A stretch of 6,166 nucleotides of DNA, from the NCBI GenBank assembly GCA_025454275.1, contig JALOOS010000120.1, forward strand, positions 1-6,166, read 5' to 3'. Below are positions 1 through 5,620 of this stretch, one piece after another. The notes beneath the pieces were generated by a model that was given only the letters and a program-made list of their open reading frames with translations, searched no databases and was not told the DNA's origin. This DNA is from Desulfobacterales bacterium (GTDB taxonomy: Bacteria > Desulfobacterota > Desulfobacteria > Desulfobacterales > SpSt-501). Position numbers and translations under genes: made by a program. Numbering within the stretch: position 1 is the first letter of the stretch; each line of letters opens with the position of its first letter.

Positions 1-141
1 AAAGAGGCGCTGATCGATGCCCTGCGCCGAACCAACGGAAACCAGACCCGGGCCGCCCGGTTGCTCGGGGTCAACCGTGTCACGGTCTGGAACCGCATGC
101 GCAAATACGGGGTCGACCTGAGAAAAGTCCTGAACCTGTAG
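1..141 (+). CDS. C-terminus of NtrC-family sigma-54 activator (Fis-type HTH), partial
   Basis: This reading frame is open from the first base and ends at TAG (139-141), giving 46 residues of a protein whose start lies outside the window. The visible part contains NQTRAARLLGVNRVTVWNRM followed by RKYGVDL. That is the Fis-type helix-turn-helix which closes NtrC-family sigma-54-dependent activators: the 'AA-LLG' helix, then a recognition helix with 'TVW-RMRKYG'. Such proteins bind upstream enhancer sites and use an AAA+ domain to open sigma-54 promoters. The AAA+ and sensory domains are not visible, so the signal it senses is unknown. A sigma-54-type promoter lies 160 bp downstream on the same strand, so it may control the next gene. 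That link is inferred. A bare Fis or another Fis-tailed regulator is possible but less likely given the motif. Confidence 0.85.
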   Translation, partial: KEALIDALRRTNGNQTRAARLLGVNRVTVWNRMRKYGVDLRKVLNL

Positions 142-205
142 CAACCACCGACGGCCGCCCCGAACCTCTTCCCCCTTCGTGCATTTTTCCTCTCGGGTTG
201 GTGTT

Positions 206-222
206 CATAATTGCATAATGCA
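206..222. promoter_or_regulatory. Candidate enhancer site (dyad TGCAT-A-ATGCA) upstream of sigma-54 promoter
   Basis: Within an otherwise GC-rich window, 190-320 is AT-rich. It holds an inverted repeat TGCAT-A-ATGCA (212-222), overlapped by a direct repeat of CATAAT (206-211 and 214-219). The dyad is centred about 110 bp before the start point predicted from the 301-316 promoter, the usual distance for NtrC-type enhancer sites. A poor IHF-like match (two mismatches at degenerate positions, minus strand, 251-263) lies between dyad and promoter. The arms are only 5 bp, so this is a suggestion from position and symmetry. Confidence 0.35.
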
Positions 223-300
223 CTCTTTCGTTCCGACATAAACAGCGGAAAAATCATTTGATCTATAAATTATTCAGATGGTTAATTAAAAAAGCGTCCG

Positions 301-316
301 TGGCATATTGCTTGCT
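301..316 (+). promoter_or_regulatory. Sigma-54 (-24/-12) promoter for the GAF gene
   Basis: TGGCATATTGCTTGCT matches the sigma-54 consensus TGGCAC-N5-TTGCW with one change (C to T at position 6). The GG (302-303) and GC (314-315) dinucleotides are exactly 12 bases apart, followed by a T-run. The predicted start is near 327. It lies upstream of the GAF-domain gene on the same strand and downstream of a gene encoding a sigma-54 activator. An almost identical element sits at 6147-6162 on the other strand. Confidence 0.75.
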
Positions 317-460
317 TTTTTAGACTGCGGAGCCAGGCTGCCGAATCCTCCTCCTCGCTTCCAGTGGCCCGATGTTCACTCTGGCATGACCCATCCGTCT
401 CGATTCCCGTACCCTTCAGGCGAGTTCTTCAACGGCATCCTCTCCCAGAGCAGTTGACTC

Positions 461-602
461 GTGTCCATCCGGAAATGGTGGATTACGGTTCAGACCAAGG
501 CCGCAGCGATGTCGCCACCGCAGGCGGTGTGTGGCACTGTCGAGGATGGCGACGAGCGAGAACGCCGGCCCGCGCCGTCAGATGCCGTTTCCGGATGGAC
601 AC
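461..602. repeat. 142-bp element bounded by 15-bp perfect inverted repeats (MITE-like or structured leader)
   Basis: The left arm GTGTCCATCCGGAAA (461-475) is the exact reverse complement of the right arm (588-602). In RNA the pairing extends inward by one U-G and two G-C pairs, to 478 and 585. Further short complements nest in order between the arms: ACGG 485-488 with CCGT 575-578, GGCCG 499-503 with CGGCC 566-570, GTCGC 511-515 with GCGAC 549-553, and a hairpin CACCG/CGGTG at 516-529. GACTC occurs just before the left arm (456-460) and one base after the right arm (604-608), like a target-site duplication. It encodes no convincing protein. A non-autonomous insertion (MITE) or a structured 5' leader both fit. 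Confidence 0.55.
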
Positions 603-666
603 CGACTCGCCGGTTCGGACCAACAGCCCGGGCCGGCCCCTCACCCGCAGCCGAAAGGAGGATCCC

Positions 667-1266
667 ATGGAAGCTCATCGCATGCACTACCAGACCCTGC
701 TCAAGGTGACCGAGGCCATCTCCGTGAGCAAGGACCCCGAGGATGTGGCGGTGACCACCGTCGAGGCCGTGAAGAGCGCGCTCAAGGCCAAGGGGGCCGC
801 CCTGTTCCTGGTCAACCGCAAAACCCATGAGTTGGAGCTGGCGGCTGCAAACGGCCTCAGCCGGGACTACCTTGCGAAAGGACCGCTCAGTGCTTTGAAG
901 TCCATCACGGCCTCGCTCGAGACGGGGCCGGTCGCCATCTACGATGTCGGCGACGACCCGCGCATTCAGTACCCGAAAGAAGCCAAACAGGAGGGCATCG
1001 CTTCGATCCTATCGGTGCCGGTGGCGATCCACGGCCAGGTAATCGGGGCGCTGAGGGTCTACACCGCGGAGCCCTGGGAGTTCACGATCGACGATGTCAA
1101 CCTCGTTCAGGCCGTGGCCCAGATGGCGGGTATGGCGCTGGACATGGCGCGCCTGGCCAAGGGCTACAAGAGCAGCATCGAGGTCCTGAAAACGATGCGG
1201 GACCCGAAGCAGCGCAAATCGACCAAGCGGACGCCATATGAGGGGGTGCCGGTGAGCGTGCGGTAG
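667..1266 (+). CDS. Stand-alone GAF-domain protein
   Basis: A 199-residue protein consisting essentially of one GAF domain (about residues 10-163) plus a basic tail (about 178-199, rich in Lys/Arg). The start is ATG 667, preceded by AAAGGAGG (654-661) with 5-base spacing. The frame is open upstream to a GTG at 364, but that extension crosses the inverted-repeat element and has no ribosome site. GAF-like features include the N-terminal helix LLKVTEAISVSKD, the strand AKGAALFLVN, the segment GIASILSVPVAIHGQVIGALRVYT, and a final helix DVNLVQAVAQMAGMALDMA. GAF domains bind small ligands or cofactors in cytoplasmic signalling. No output domain (kinase, cyclase, HTH) is present, so it may act by binding a partner. 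It has no cysteine, which argues against an iron-sulfur or thiol sensor. A sigma-54-type promoter at 301-316 probably drives it. Ligand unknown. Confidence 0.88.
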   Translation: MEAHRMHYQTLLKVTEAISVSKDPEDVAVTTVEAVKSALKAKGAALFLVNRKTHELELAAANGLSRDYLAKGPLSALKSITASLETGPVAIYDVGDDPRIQYPKEAKQEGIASILSVPVAIHGQVIGALRVYTAEPWEFTIDDVNLVQAVAQMAGMALDMARLAKGYKSSIEVLKTMRDPKQRKSTKRTPYEGVPVSVR

Positions 1267-1324
1267 CAGGCTGTTTTCAACGCCCGAGGAGGACGCGGCG
1301 ACGTGCCGGCGGCAAGGAGGGTTC

Positions 1325-1591
1325 ATGATGTATGCACTCATTTACGACGATCACGACCTGGAACACAGGTTGAAACGGGTCACCTCGGTTCACGAAACAC
1401 GCGCAGAGGCCGAGGGGGTCCTTGCCGAGCACCGGAAAACCCACGGAAAGCGCCTCGAGCAGTGCAACATGCGCGTGGTGTGGATCGAGGAGCAGGTGGC
1501 CGCCGGCGATTCCGTCACTCCCGATCAATTCGAAACCTGGCGGCCGGGGGAGCCCATCCCCGAGGGAGAACTCCATTCGGATGAGGATTAA
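1325..1591 (+). CDS. Small acidic protein of unknown function (88 aa)
   Basis: I do not recognise this family. The ATG at 1325 follows AAGGAGG (1314-1320) with 4-base spacing. A second ATG at 1328 has 7-base spacing and is an equally good start, which would give 87 residues. The protein is soluble-looking, with no membrane segment or signal peptide. It begins with a strand-like MMYALIYDDHDLE, continues with a probable helix (about 25-45, ETRAEAEGVLAEHRKTHGKR), then a hydrophobic strand MRVVWIEEQV and a Pro/Asp/Glu-rich end. It has one cysteine (Cys47). It lies 58 bases after the GAF gene on the same strand with no terminator between, so the two are probably co-transcribed. A hairpin follows directly after its stop codon. 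Confidence 0.72.
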   Translation: MMYALIYDDHDLEHRLKRVTSVHETRAEAEGVLAEHRKTHGKRLEQCNMRVVWIEEQVAAGDSVTPDQFETWRPGEPIPEGELHSDED

Positions 1592-1622
1592 AAGCCCCCC
1601 CGGCGGCGGGCCGCCGGAGGGG
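1592..1622 (-). terminator. Intrinsic terminator between convergent operons
   Basis: CCGGCGG (1600-1606) pairs with CCGCCGG (1611-1617) around a CGGG loop. The stem is lengthened by CCCC (1596-1599) with GGGG (1619-1622) across a one-base bulge. Read on the minus strand, the stem is followed by GCTTTTAAT, so it terminates transcripts of the CCG-protein gene, whose stop is 35 bases upstream. On the plus strand only TT follows the stem, so termination of the GAF-unknown transcript would be weaker. Confidence 0.75.
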
Positions 1623-1656
1623 TTCGCCGCCGGGATGCCCGGGCCGGGAAGGTATG

Positions 1657-2976
1657 CTACTTGGCCGTCTCCGGGTGGAAGACGTTCACTTCTCTTAAAT
1701 CATCGCCCAGGTAGGCCCGCTCGTTCGGTCCGAGCACCCCCAGGGATAGGCAGATCAGGGTCCACAGGTGGACGACGTGGTACCCGCCGCCGTAGTGCTC
1801 GCTCAACTCATGGATCTGGGCGTGGCAGTTGTGGCAGCCGGCGATGCAGTAGGGCGCCCCGGTGGCCTGGATCTGCTCGTCCTTCAGCTTCCCGAAGGCC
1901 AACCGCTGCTCCTTGAAGCCCGACTGCAGAAAGCCGCCCCCCCCGCCGCAGCAGTAGTTGTTGGAGCGGTTGGGCTGCATGTCGATGAAATTCTCCTCGC
2001 CCACCACCGCCTTCACCACGTAGCGCAGGTCCTCGGCGATCGGGTCCCCGTAGGCCTTTCTGATTATCTGGCAGGGATCCTGGACCGTGAACTTGATCTT
2101 CAGATCCTTGTTCCAGTCGGAGTTGACCTTGAGGCGGCCCTCCCGGATCCACTTGGCGTAGTATTCATAAATGTTCTTGACCACGAAGTTGTGCTCGATC
2201 TTGAACTTTTTCAGTCCCTCCAGGACTGAGAAGGTGACGTGCCCTCACTCGGTGTTGAGAAAGACCTTGCACCCCAGCTCGTCGGCCTGCCGGGCGGCCA
2301 TGGTGGTGATGTGCTTCCAGGCCTCGTTGTCGCCGAGGAACATGCAGTAGTTCTCACCGCCCCAACCCTTGGACCCGTAAGTCCAGTCGGCCCCGGCCAG
2401 GTGCAGGATTTTCCAAAGGGGCACCATCTCATCGGGCTCGGTGACCGGCTCGCGCGAATTCTGGTTCAGTATGAATTCGGCCCCCTTCTTGTCGATCGGG
2501 GCCTCCATCTCCGCAAACTCCGGCTGCTCTTCGCGGTACTCCTCGAGCACGTCCTCGACCACGAACTTGAAATCCTCCGGGGATGCCCCCATGGCGCTGC
2601 AGCTGTCGTTGCGCAACGCCATGTCGCAGGAGCCCAGGATCCCCTTGGGCCGCTTCTCCCGCGGCCAGCTCGCCCGGGCGTTGTAGACCAGCCGCGGGAT
2701 GTCGATCTTCATCGGGCAGACGTAAATGCAGCGCTGGCACTGGGTGCACATCCACACCCAGGGGGTGCTCAGGATCTCCTCATCCATCCCCAATGCCGCC
2801 ATCCTCAGGAATTTCCGCGGGTCCATCCCTTCCAACCCCGTCGCCGGGCAGCCCGACGAGCAGGCACCGCAGGTCAGGCACAAATTGAGATTGCCCCCCT
2901 CGGGCAGCAGCGCCTTGACCTGGTCGATGAAGGTGGATCGTTTCTTTCCGCTGATCTTGATGACGCGTTCTTCCAT
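1657..2976 (-). CDS. Selenocysteine-containing CCG-domain iron-sulfur oxidoreductase (HdrD/DsrK-like)
   Basis: A 439-residue cytoplasmic protein if the in-frame TGA at 2245-2247 is read as selenocysteine (Sec244). ATG 2976 follows GGAGGAG with 7-base spacing. Two ferredoxin-type [4Fe-4S] motifs come first: Cys33/36/39/43 and Cys77/80/83/87. The C-terminal CCG region has Cys302, Cys342-Cys343 (NYCCGGGGGF) and Cys377/381/384 (CIAGCHNC), close to the CX31-39CCX35-36CXXC pattern of HdrB/HdrD/DsrK-type proteins, which bind special iron-sulfur clusters for thiol/disulfide or electron-transfer chemistry. The TGA lies in NTE-U-GHVTF, where relatives commonly have a Cys (ECGH-like). The same frame continues through GHVTFSVLEGLKKF into the CCG domain, and a SECIS-like hairpin follows. 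There is no ribosome site before the nearest downstream GTG (2184), arguing against a separate second gene. It lies in the same orientation as cooS and the zinc-ribbon gene, so it may exchange electrons with CooS; this is inferred. An annotation that stops at TGA would split it into 2245-2976 and 1657-2184. Confidence 0.88.
2211..2229 (-). promoter_or_regulatory. Bacterial SECIS-like hairpin after in-frame UGA
   Basis: On the minus-strand mRNA, UCAGUCC pairs perfectly with GGACUGA (7 bp) around the loop UGGAG. The stem starts 15 bases after the UGA and the loop 22 bases after it. This fits the general bacterial SECIS model: apical loop about 16-37 bases from UGA, a stem of at least 4 bp, and a G in the first two loop positions. 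It lies inside the coding sequence (SVLEGLK), as bacterial SECIS elements do. SelB would bind the loop to deliver Sec-tRNA. SelB binding is inferred. Confidence 0.8.
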
Positions 2977-3059
2977 ACAGTGGCTCCTCCTCGTAGAATT
3001 ATGAACCCATTCATGGCGAAAAAGTGATCGGTCCTGGTGCAGTGCCTTAGAAATGTTGG

Positions 3060-3320
3060 TTATTCCTCATCCCCCTGGCCCAATTCGATCTCCCGGCGGT
3101 CCGGGTCATCCAGGGTCGGGGCGGCTTCCAATTTCATCACCTCGATGCCGCCCCGAACACGCTCCGCGATGAACCGCTTGCCGCAGGCGCGGCATTCCAC
3201 GTAGATCGGGCGATAGTCGTCGGCCGGAATGACCGGTGTCTTCTTTTGGCAATACGGACAGTTCAGTTTCACTGCCCCCTCAGCCGCGGTTTCCGGGCGC
3301 TGCGTGCCGGTTTTGGCCAT
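3060..3320 (-). CDS. Small zinc-ribbon protein
   Basis: An 86-residue protein with two CxxC knuckles, Cys21-Pro-Tyr-Cys24 and Cys43-Arg-Ala-Cys46. They are separated by 18 residues and followed by GKRF, a typical zinc-ribbon layout. The ATG at 3320 follows GGGAGG (3330-3335) with 9-base spacing. The C-terminal 25 residues are acidic and probably disordered. There is no membrane segment or signal peptide. It sits between cooS (145 bases upstream) and the CCG iron-sulfur gene (83 bases downstream), all on the minus strand. A hairpin with a short U-run separates it from cooS. Its function is unknown: a zinc-binding partner, assembly helper or regulator are all possible. A rubredoxin-like iron site is conceivable, but the spacing and the absence of typical rubredoxin residues favour zinc. 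Confidence 0.82.
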   Translation of the reverse strand: MAKTGTQRPETAAEGAVKLNCPYCQKKTPVIPADDYRPIYVECRACGKRFIAERVRGGIEVMKLEAAPTLDDPDRREIELGQGDEE

Positions 3321-3358
3321 TTCGCGACACCTCCCTTCGAAGTAGGGTCCTCCGATTC

Positions 3359-3383
3359 AAAACGCCCCCGGGGCCGCCGGGGG
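3359..3383 (-). terminator. Terminator or attenuator between cooS and the zinc-ribbon gene
   Basis: On the minus strand CCCCCGG and CCGGGGG form a perfect 7-bp GC stem around a 5-base loop (plus-strand arms 3365-3371 and 3377-3383), then CGTTTTG. It begins 82 bases after the cooS stop and ends 38 bases before the zinc-ribbon start. The U-run is short and starts after CG, so partial termination is likely. No promoter is evident between it and the next gene, suggesting read-through supplies the downstream genes at a lower level. Confidence 0.6.
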
Positions 3384-3465
3384 TCGACCTGAATTCGGCT
3401 CGCCTTCAGACAGCGAAGAACCCTGACCGGATGGAGCCGGCCCAACCGCGGGTGAAGGAACCGCC

Positions 3466-5496
3466 TCAGGCGGTCTCGAGCGCCCGCCGCGAAGCCATGT
3501 CCATCATGATCCGCTGCCGTGCCCGGTCGATGCCGAGCGCCTTGCGCTTCCTGTCGATGTGGGCGATCATCTTGCGGGCGTGCTGCACCGGATCCGCCTC
3601 GAGGTCCCACATCCCGCCGTACATTTTTTCGAACTCCTCGAACAGGTACTTCTGGAACACGGGAGCGCCCGACACCGGCAGCGTCACGCCGAAGACGGTG
3701 TAGACGCCGGAGGCCACGAAATAGTGGCCGATGCTGATGGCCTTCTCGCTCATCCATTCCGGTGCGCTGCCCGCGGCGGGCAGATCGCTGATGTCGTTGC
3801 CCAGCCCGCCGGCCTTCACCACCTCGGTGGCCGCGAGCAGGATCCGGCTGTTGTCCACGCAGGAGCCCATGTGCAGGACCGGCGGGATCCCGACGGTCTC
3901 GCATACCTCGGCCAGCCCCGGCCCGCAGAACACCTTGGCCGACTCGGGGGTCAGCAGCCCCTCCATGGCGCAGGCGATGGCATTGCAGCCGGTGGTCAGC
4001 ACGATCACGTCGTTTTTGATCAGCTCCTTCACCACCTGGATGTGGCCGTCGTTGTGCCGGGTGCGGACGTTGTTGCAGCCAACGACCCCGCCGATGCCCC
4101 GGATGCGCCCGTTGATGATGTTGTCGTTCAGGGGATGGTAGGAGCCGCGGAACGATCCGCCCAGGTGGTATTCGATGGCCTCCACGCCGAAGCCCGCCAC
4201 CATGGGGGCCTTCTGGCGCGGAATCATCACCTCGGCCTTGCGGTTCTTGAAATTATCGATTGCCAGCTTCACGATCTGTTTGGCGTCCTCGATGGCATAG
4301 TGCTCGTCGAACTCGATATGGATGACGTTGTCCTGCTCCATGCGGGCGATGGGATGGGTCGTGATCAGCTTGGTGTGAAAGCACTTGGCCACGTTGGCCA
4401 GGTTCTGGAAGATACACTGGATGTCGACCACCATCGCATCGCAGGCGCCGGTGATGATCGCCAGCTCCTGCTGCAGGAAGGTGCCGCAGAGCGGCACCCC
4501 GTGGCGCTGCAGGATCTCGTTGGCCGTGCAGCAGATCCCGGAGAGCTGAATGCCCTTGGCGCCCTGGGCGCGGGCGTAGGTCTGCATCTCCGGAGAGTTG
4601 GCCGCCGCCACGATCATCTCCGAGAGCACCGGCTCGTGGCCGTGGATGACCAGGTTGACCATGTCCTCCTTGAGCACGCCCAGGTTGGCCTCGGAGGTGA
4701 GCGGCGCGGGGGTGCCGAAGAGGATGTCCTGCAGCTCGGTGGCCAGCATCGACCCGCCCCAGCCGTCGGCCAGGGCCGCCCGGGTGCCCTGCTTCATCAG
4801 GTTGCGATAGTCCTGGTCCACACCGATGTGGGTGCGGTGCATGATCTCGACGATCTCGCGGTCGATGTTGCGGGGCACGACGCCCATCTTCTTCCAAAGC
4901 GCATAGCGCGGTGCGGGGGCACGCTTCGCAAACAAAACCTCCCCTTCGGCCTTGCCCCACTCGGCCATCGCCGCCTCGGCGACCTCACGTGCGATCTCAT
5001 CCGTATCGCGGCTCAGGGTCCGACCCTCGACTTCCACCGTGGTTGCCACGTTGAGCCACCCGGCCACATCCATCAGCTTGCGGATGTCCTTGATCCGATA
5101 GGCGTCGGTCTCCTTGCGGGCCGCCGCGCGGAAGACCTCGGCCACCGCCCGCCCGTGGTCGGAGTGCGCCGCCGCCCCGCCGGCGATCATGCGGATGAAG
5201 TTGCGGGCGGCGATGGTGTTCGGCGTGGCGCCGCAGATGCCCTTGCGGTTGTCTTCTCCCTCCGCGCCGGACTTCGTCAGCGGCAATCGGCATGGGCCCA
5301 TCCCGCAATTTTTGCAGCAGGTGCCCTGGTTGCCGATGTTGCAGGGCTTGAGGGTGACCGCCCGGTCGAAAGCCGTCTCGATCCCGAGCTCATGCGACCG
5401 CCGGATCATCTGTTGGGTCGCCGCATCGATGGTCGCCGCCTCCGGATCCGCCCATTTGGGCGCCTTGCTCTCCGCGGGTTGCTTGGTCTCCGCCAT
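3466..5496 (-). CDS. cooS: Anaerobic Ni-Fe carbon monoxide dehydrogenase catalytic subunit
   Basis: A 676-residue cytoplasmic enzyme that interconverts CO plus water with CO2, protons and two electrons. ATG 5496 follows AGGAG (5503-5507) with 6-base spacing. The N-terminus carries the cluster ligands: Cys52 and Cys60 for the D-cluster shared by the dimer, and Cys61, Cys64, Cys69 and Cys88 for the B-cluster (C-N-I-G-N-Q-G-T-C-C-K-N-C-G-M-G-P-C). Active-site C-cluster candidates are His285/His287 (VIHGHEP), Cys323 (GICCTANE), Cys361 (DIQCIFQN), Cys474 (VVGCNNVR), Cys504 (TTGCNAIA) and Cys546 (HMGSCVDNSR). The spacings 323-361-474-504 equal those I recall for the Carboxydothermus enzyme (295-333-446-476). 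His111/His114 and Lys585 are candidates for the proton-transfer and CO2-binding residues. The protein is slightly longer than usual, mainly by an N-terminal extension of about 10 residues. There is no fusion to an acetyl-CoA synthase, and no cooF or cooC is visible. A PilZ gene lies upstream on the same strand. Confidence 0.97.
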   Translation of the reverse strand: MAETKQPAESKAPKWADPEAATIDAATQQMIRRSHELGIETAFDRAVTLKPCNIGNQGTCCKNCGMGPCRLPLTKSGAEGEDNRKGICGATPNTIAARNFIRMIAGGAAAHSDHGRAVAEVFRAAARKETDAYRIKDIRKLMDVAGWLNVATTVEVEGRTLSRDTDEIAREVAEAAMAEWGKAEGEVLFAKRAPAPRYALWKKMGVVPRNIDREIVEIMHRTHIGVDQDYRNLMKQGTRAALADGWGGSMLATELQDILFGTPAPLTSEANLGVLKEDMVNLVIHGHEPVLSEMIVAAANSPEMQTYARAQGAKGIQLSGICCTANEILQRHGVPLCGTFLQQELAIITGACDAMVVDIQCIFQNLANVAKCFHTKLITTHPIARMEQDNVIHIEFDEHYAIEDAKQIVKLAIDNFKNRKAEVMIPRQKAPMVAGFGVEAIEYHLGGSFRGSYHPLNDNIINGRIRGIGGVVGCNNVRTRHNDGHIQVVKELIKNDVIVLTTGCNAIACAMEGLLTPESAKVFCGPGLAEVCETVGIPPVLHMGSCVDNSRILLAATEVVKAGGLGNDISDLPAAGSAPEWMSEKAISIGHYFVASGVYTVFGVTLPVSGAPVFQKYLFEEFEKMYGGMWDLEADPVQHARKMIAHIDRKRKALGIDRARQRIMMDMASRRALETA

Positions 5497-5574
5497 GTGG
5501 GTCTCCTCTCTCGGTAGTTTGCCTCAGGCCGCCGTTTGCCGCAGCCCGGATGCCGTGGCAGTGCCCCGTCAGCA

Positions 5575-5605
5575 ACCGCTCGACGCACGCGGTTAGTCGA
5601 GCGGT
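5575..5605 (-). promoter_or_regulatory. 10-bp perfect inverted repeat in the cooS leader
   Basis: ACCGCTCGAC (5575-5584) and GTCGAGCGGT (5596-5605) are exact reverse complements with an 11-base spacer. The repeat lies between the PilZ stop (5621) and the cooS ribosome site (5503-5507). As RNA it forms a stable hairpin, but no U-run follows, so it is not a standard terminator. It could be a DNA operator, an RNA processing or stabilising hairpin, or an attenuator. Which of these applies cannot be told from the sequence. Confidence 0.5.
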
Positions 5606-5620
5606 GAACAAGGCCTGGTT

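Noticed and set aside
386..457. 23-residue open frame starting MTHPSRF in the GAF leader.
   Set aside because: No ribosome site and nothing recognisable. It ends at the left edge of the inverted-repeat element, so it is probably chance.
364..666. N-terminal extension of the GAF protein from a GTG at 364.
   Set aside because: It crosses the 142-bp inverted-repeat element, is Arg/Pro-rich without domain character, has no ribosome site, and the ATG at 667 has an excellent one.
2184..2247. The TGA as a true stop, with a second gene starting at GTG 2184 or a nonsense-mutated pseudogene.
   Set aside because: There is no ribosome site before GTG 2184. The frame, codon use and family motifs run unbroken on both sides, there is no other lesion, and a SECIS-like hairpin follows at the right distance.
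2239..3027. A 262-residue plus-strand frame (and another at 1768-2229) opposite the CCG-protein gene.
   Set aside because: Shadow frames of a GC-rich gene with typical antisense composition and no motifs or ribosome sites.
2991..3030. CATAAT as a -10 box, and an ATGAA/TTCAT mini-hairpin, before the CCG-protein gene.
   Set aside because: No acceptable -35 hexamer at 16-18 bases, and 5-bp arms are too short to be meaningful.
3559..5517. A 652-residue open frame on the plus strand opposite cooS.
   Set aside because: Long antisense frames are expected opposite GC-rich genes. The translation is low-complexity in Asp, His, Gly, Val and Leu, while the minus strand encodes a clear CooS.
5550..5566. 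Possible second sigma-54 promoter on the minus strand just upstream of cooS.
   Set aside because: GG and GC have the right 12-base spacing, but the conserved TT before the GC is CG and two further positions differ, so the match is weak.
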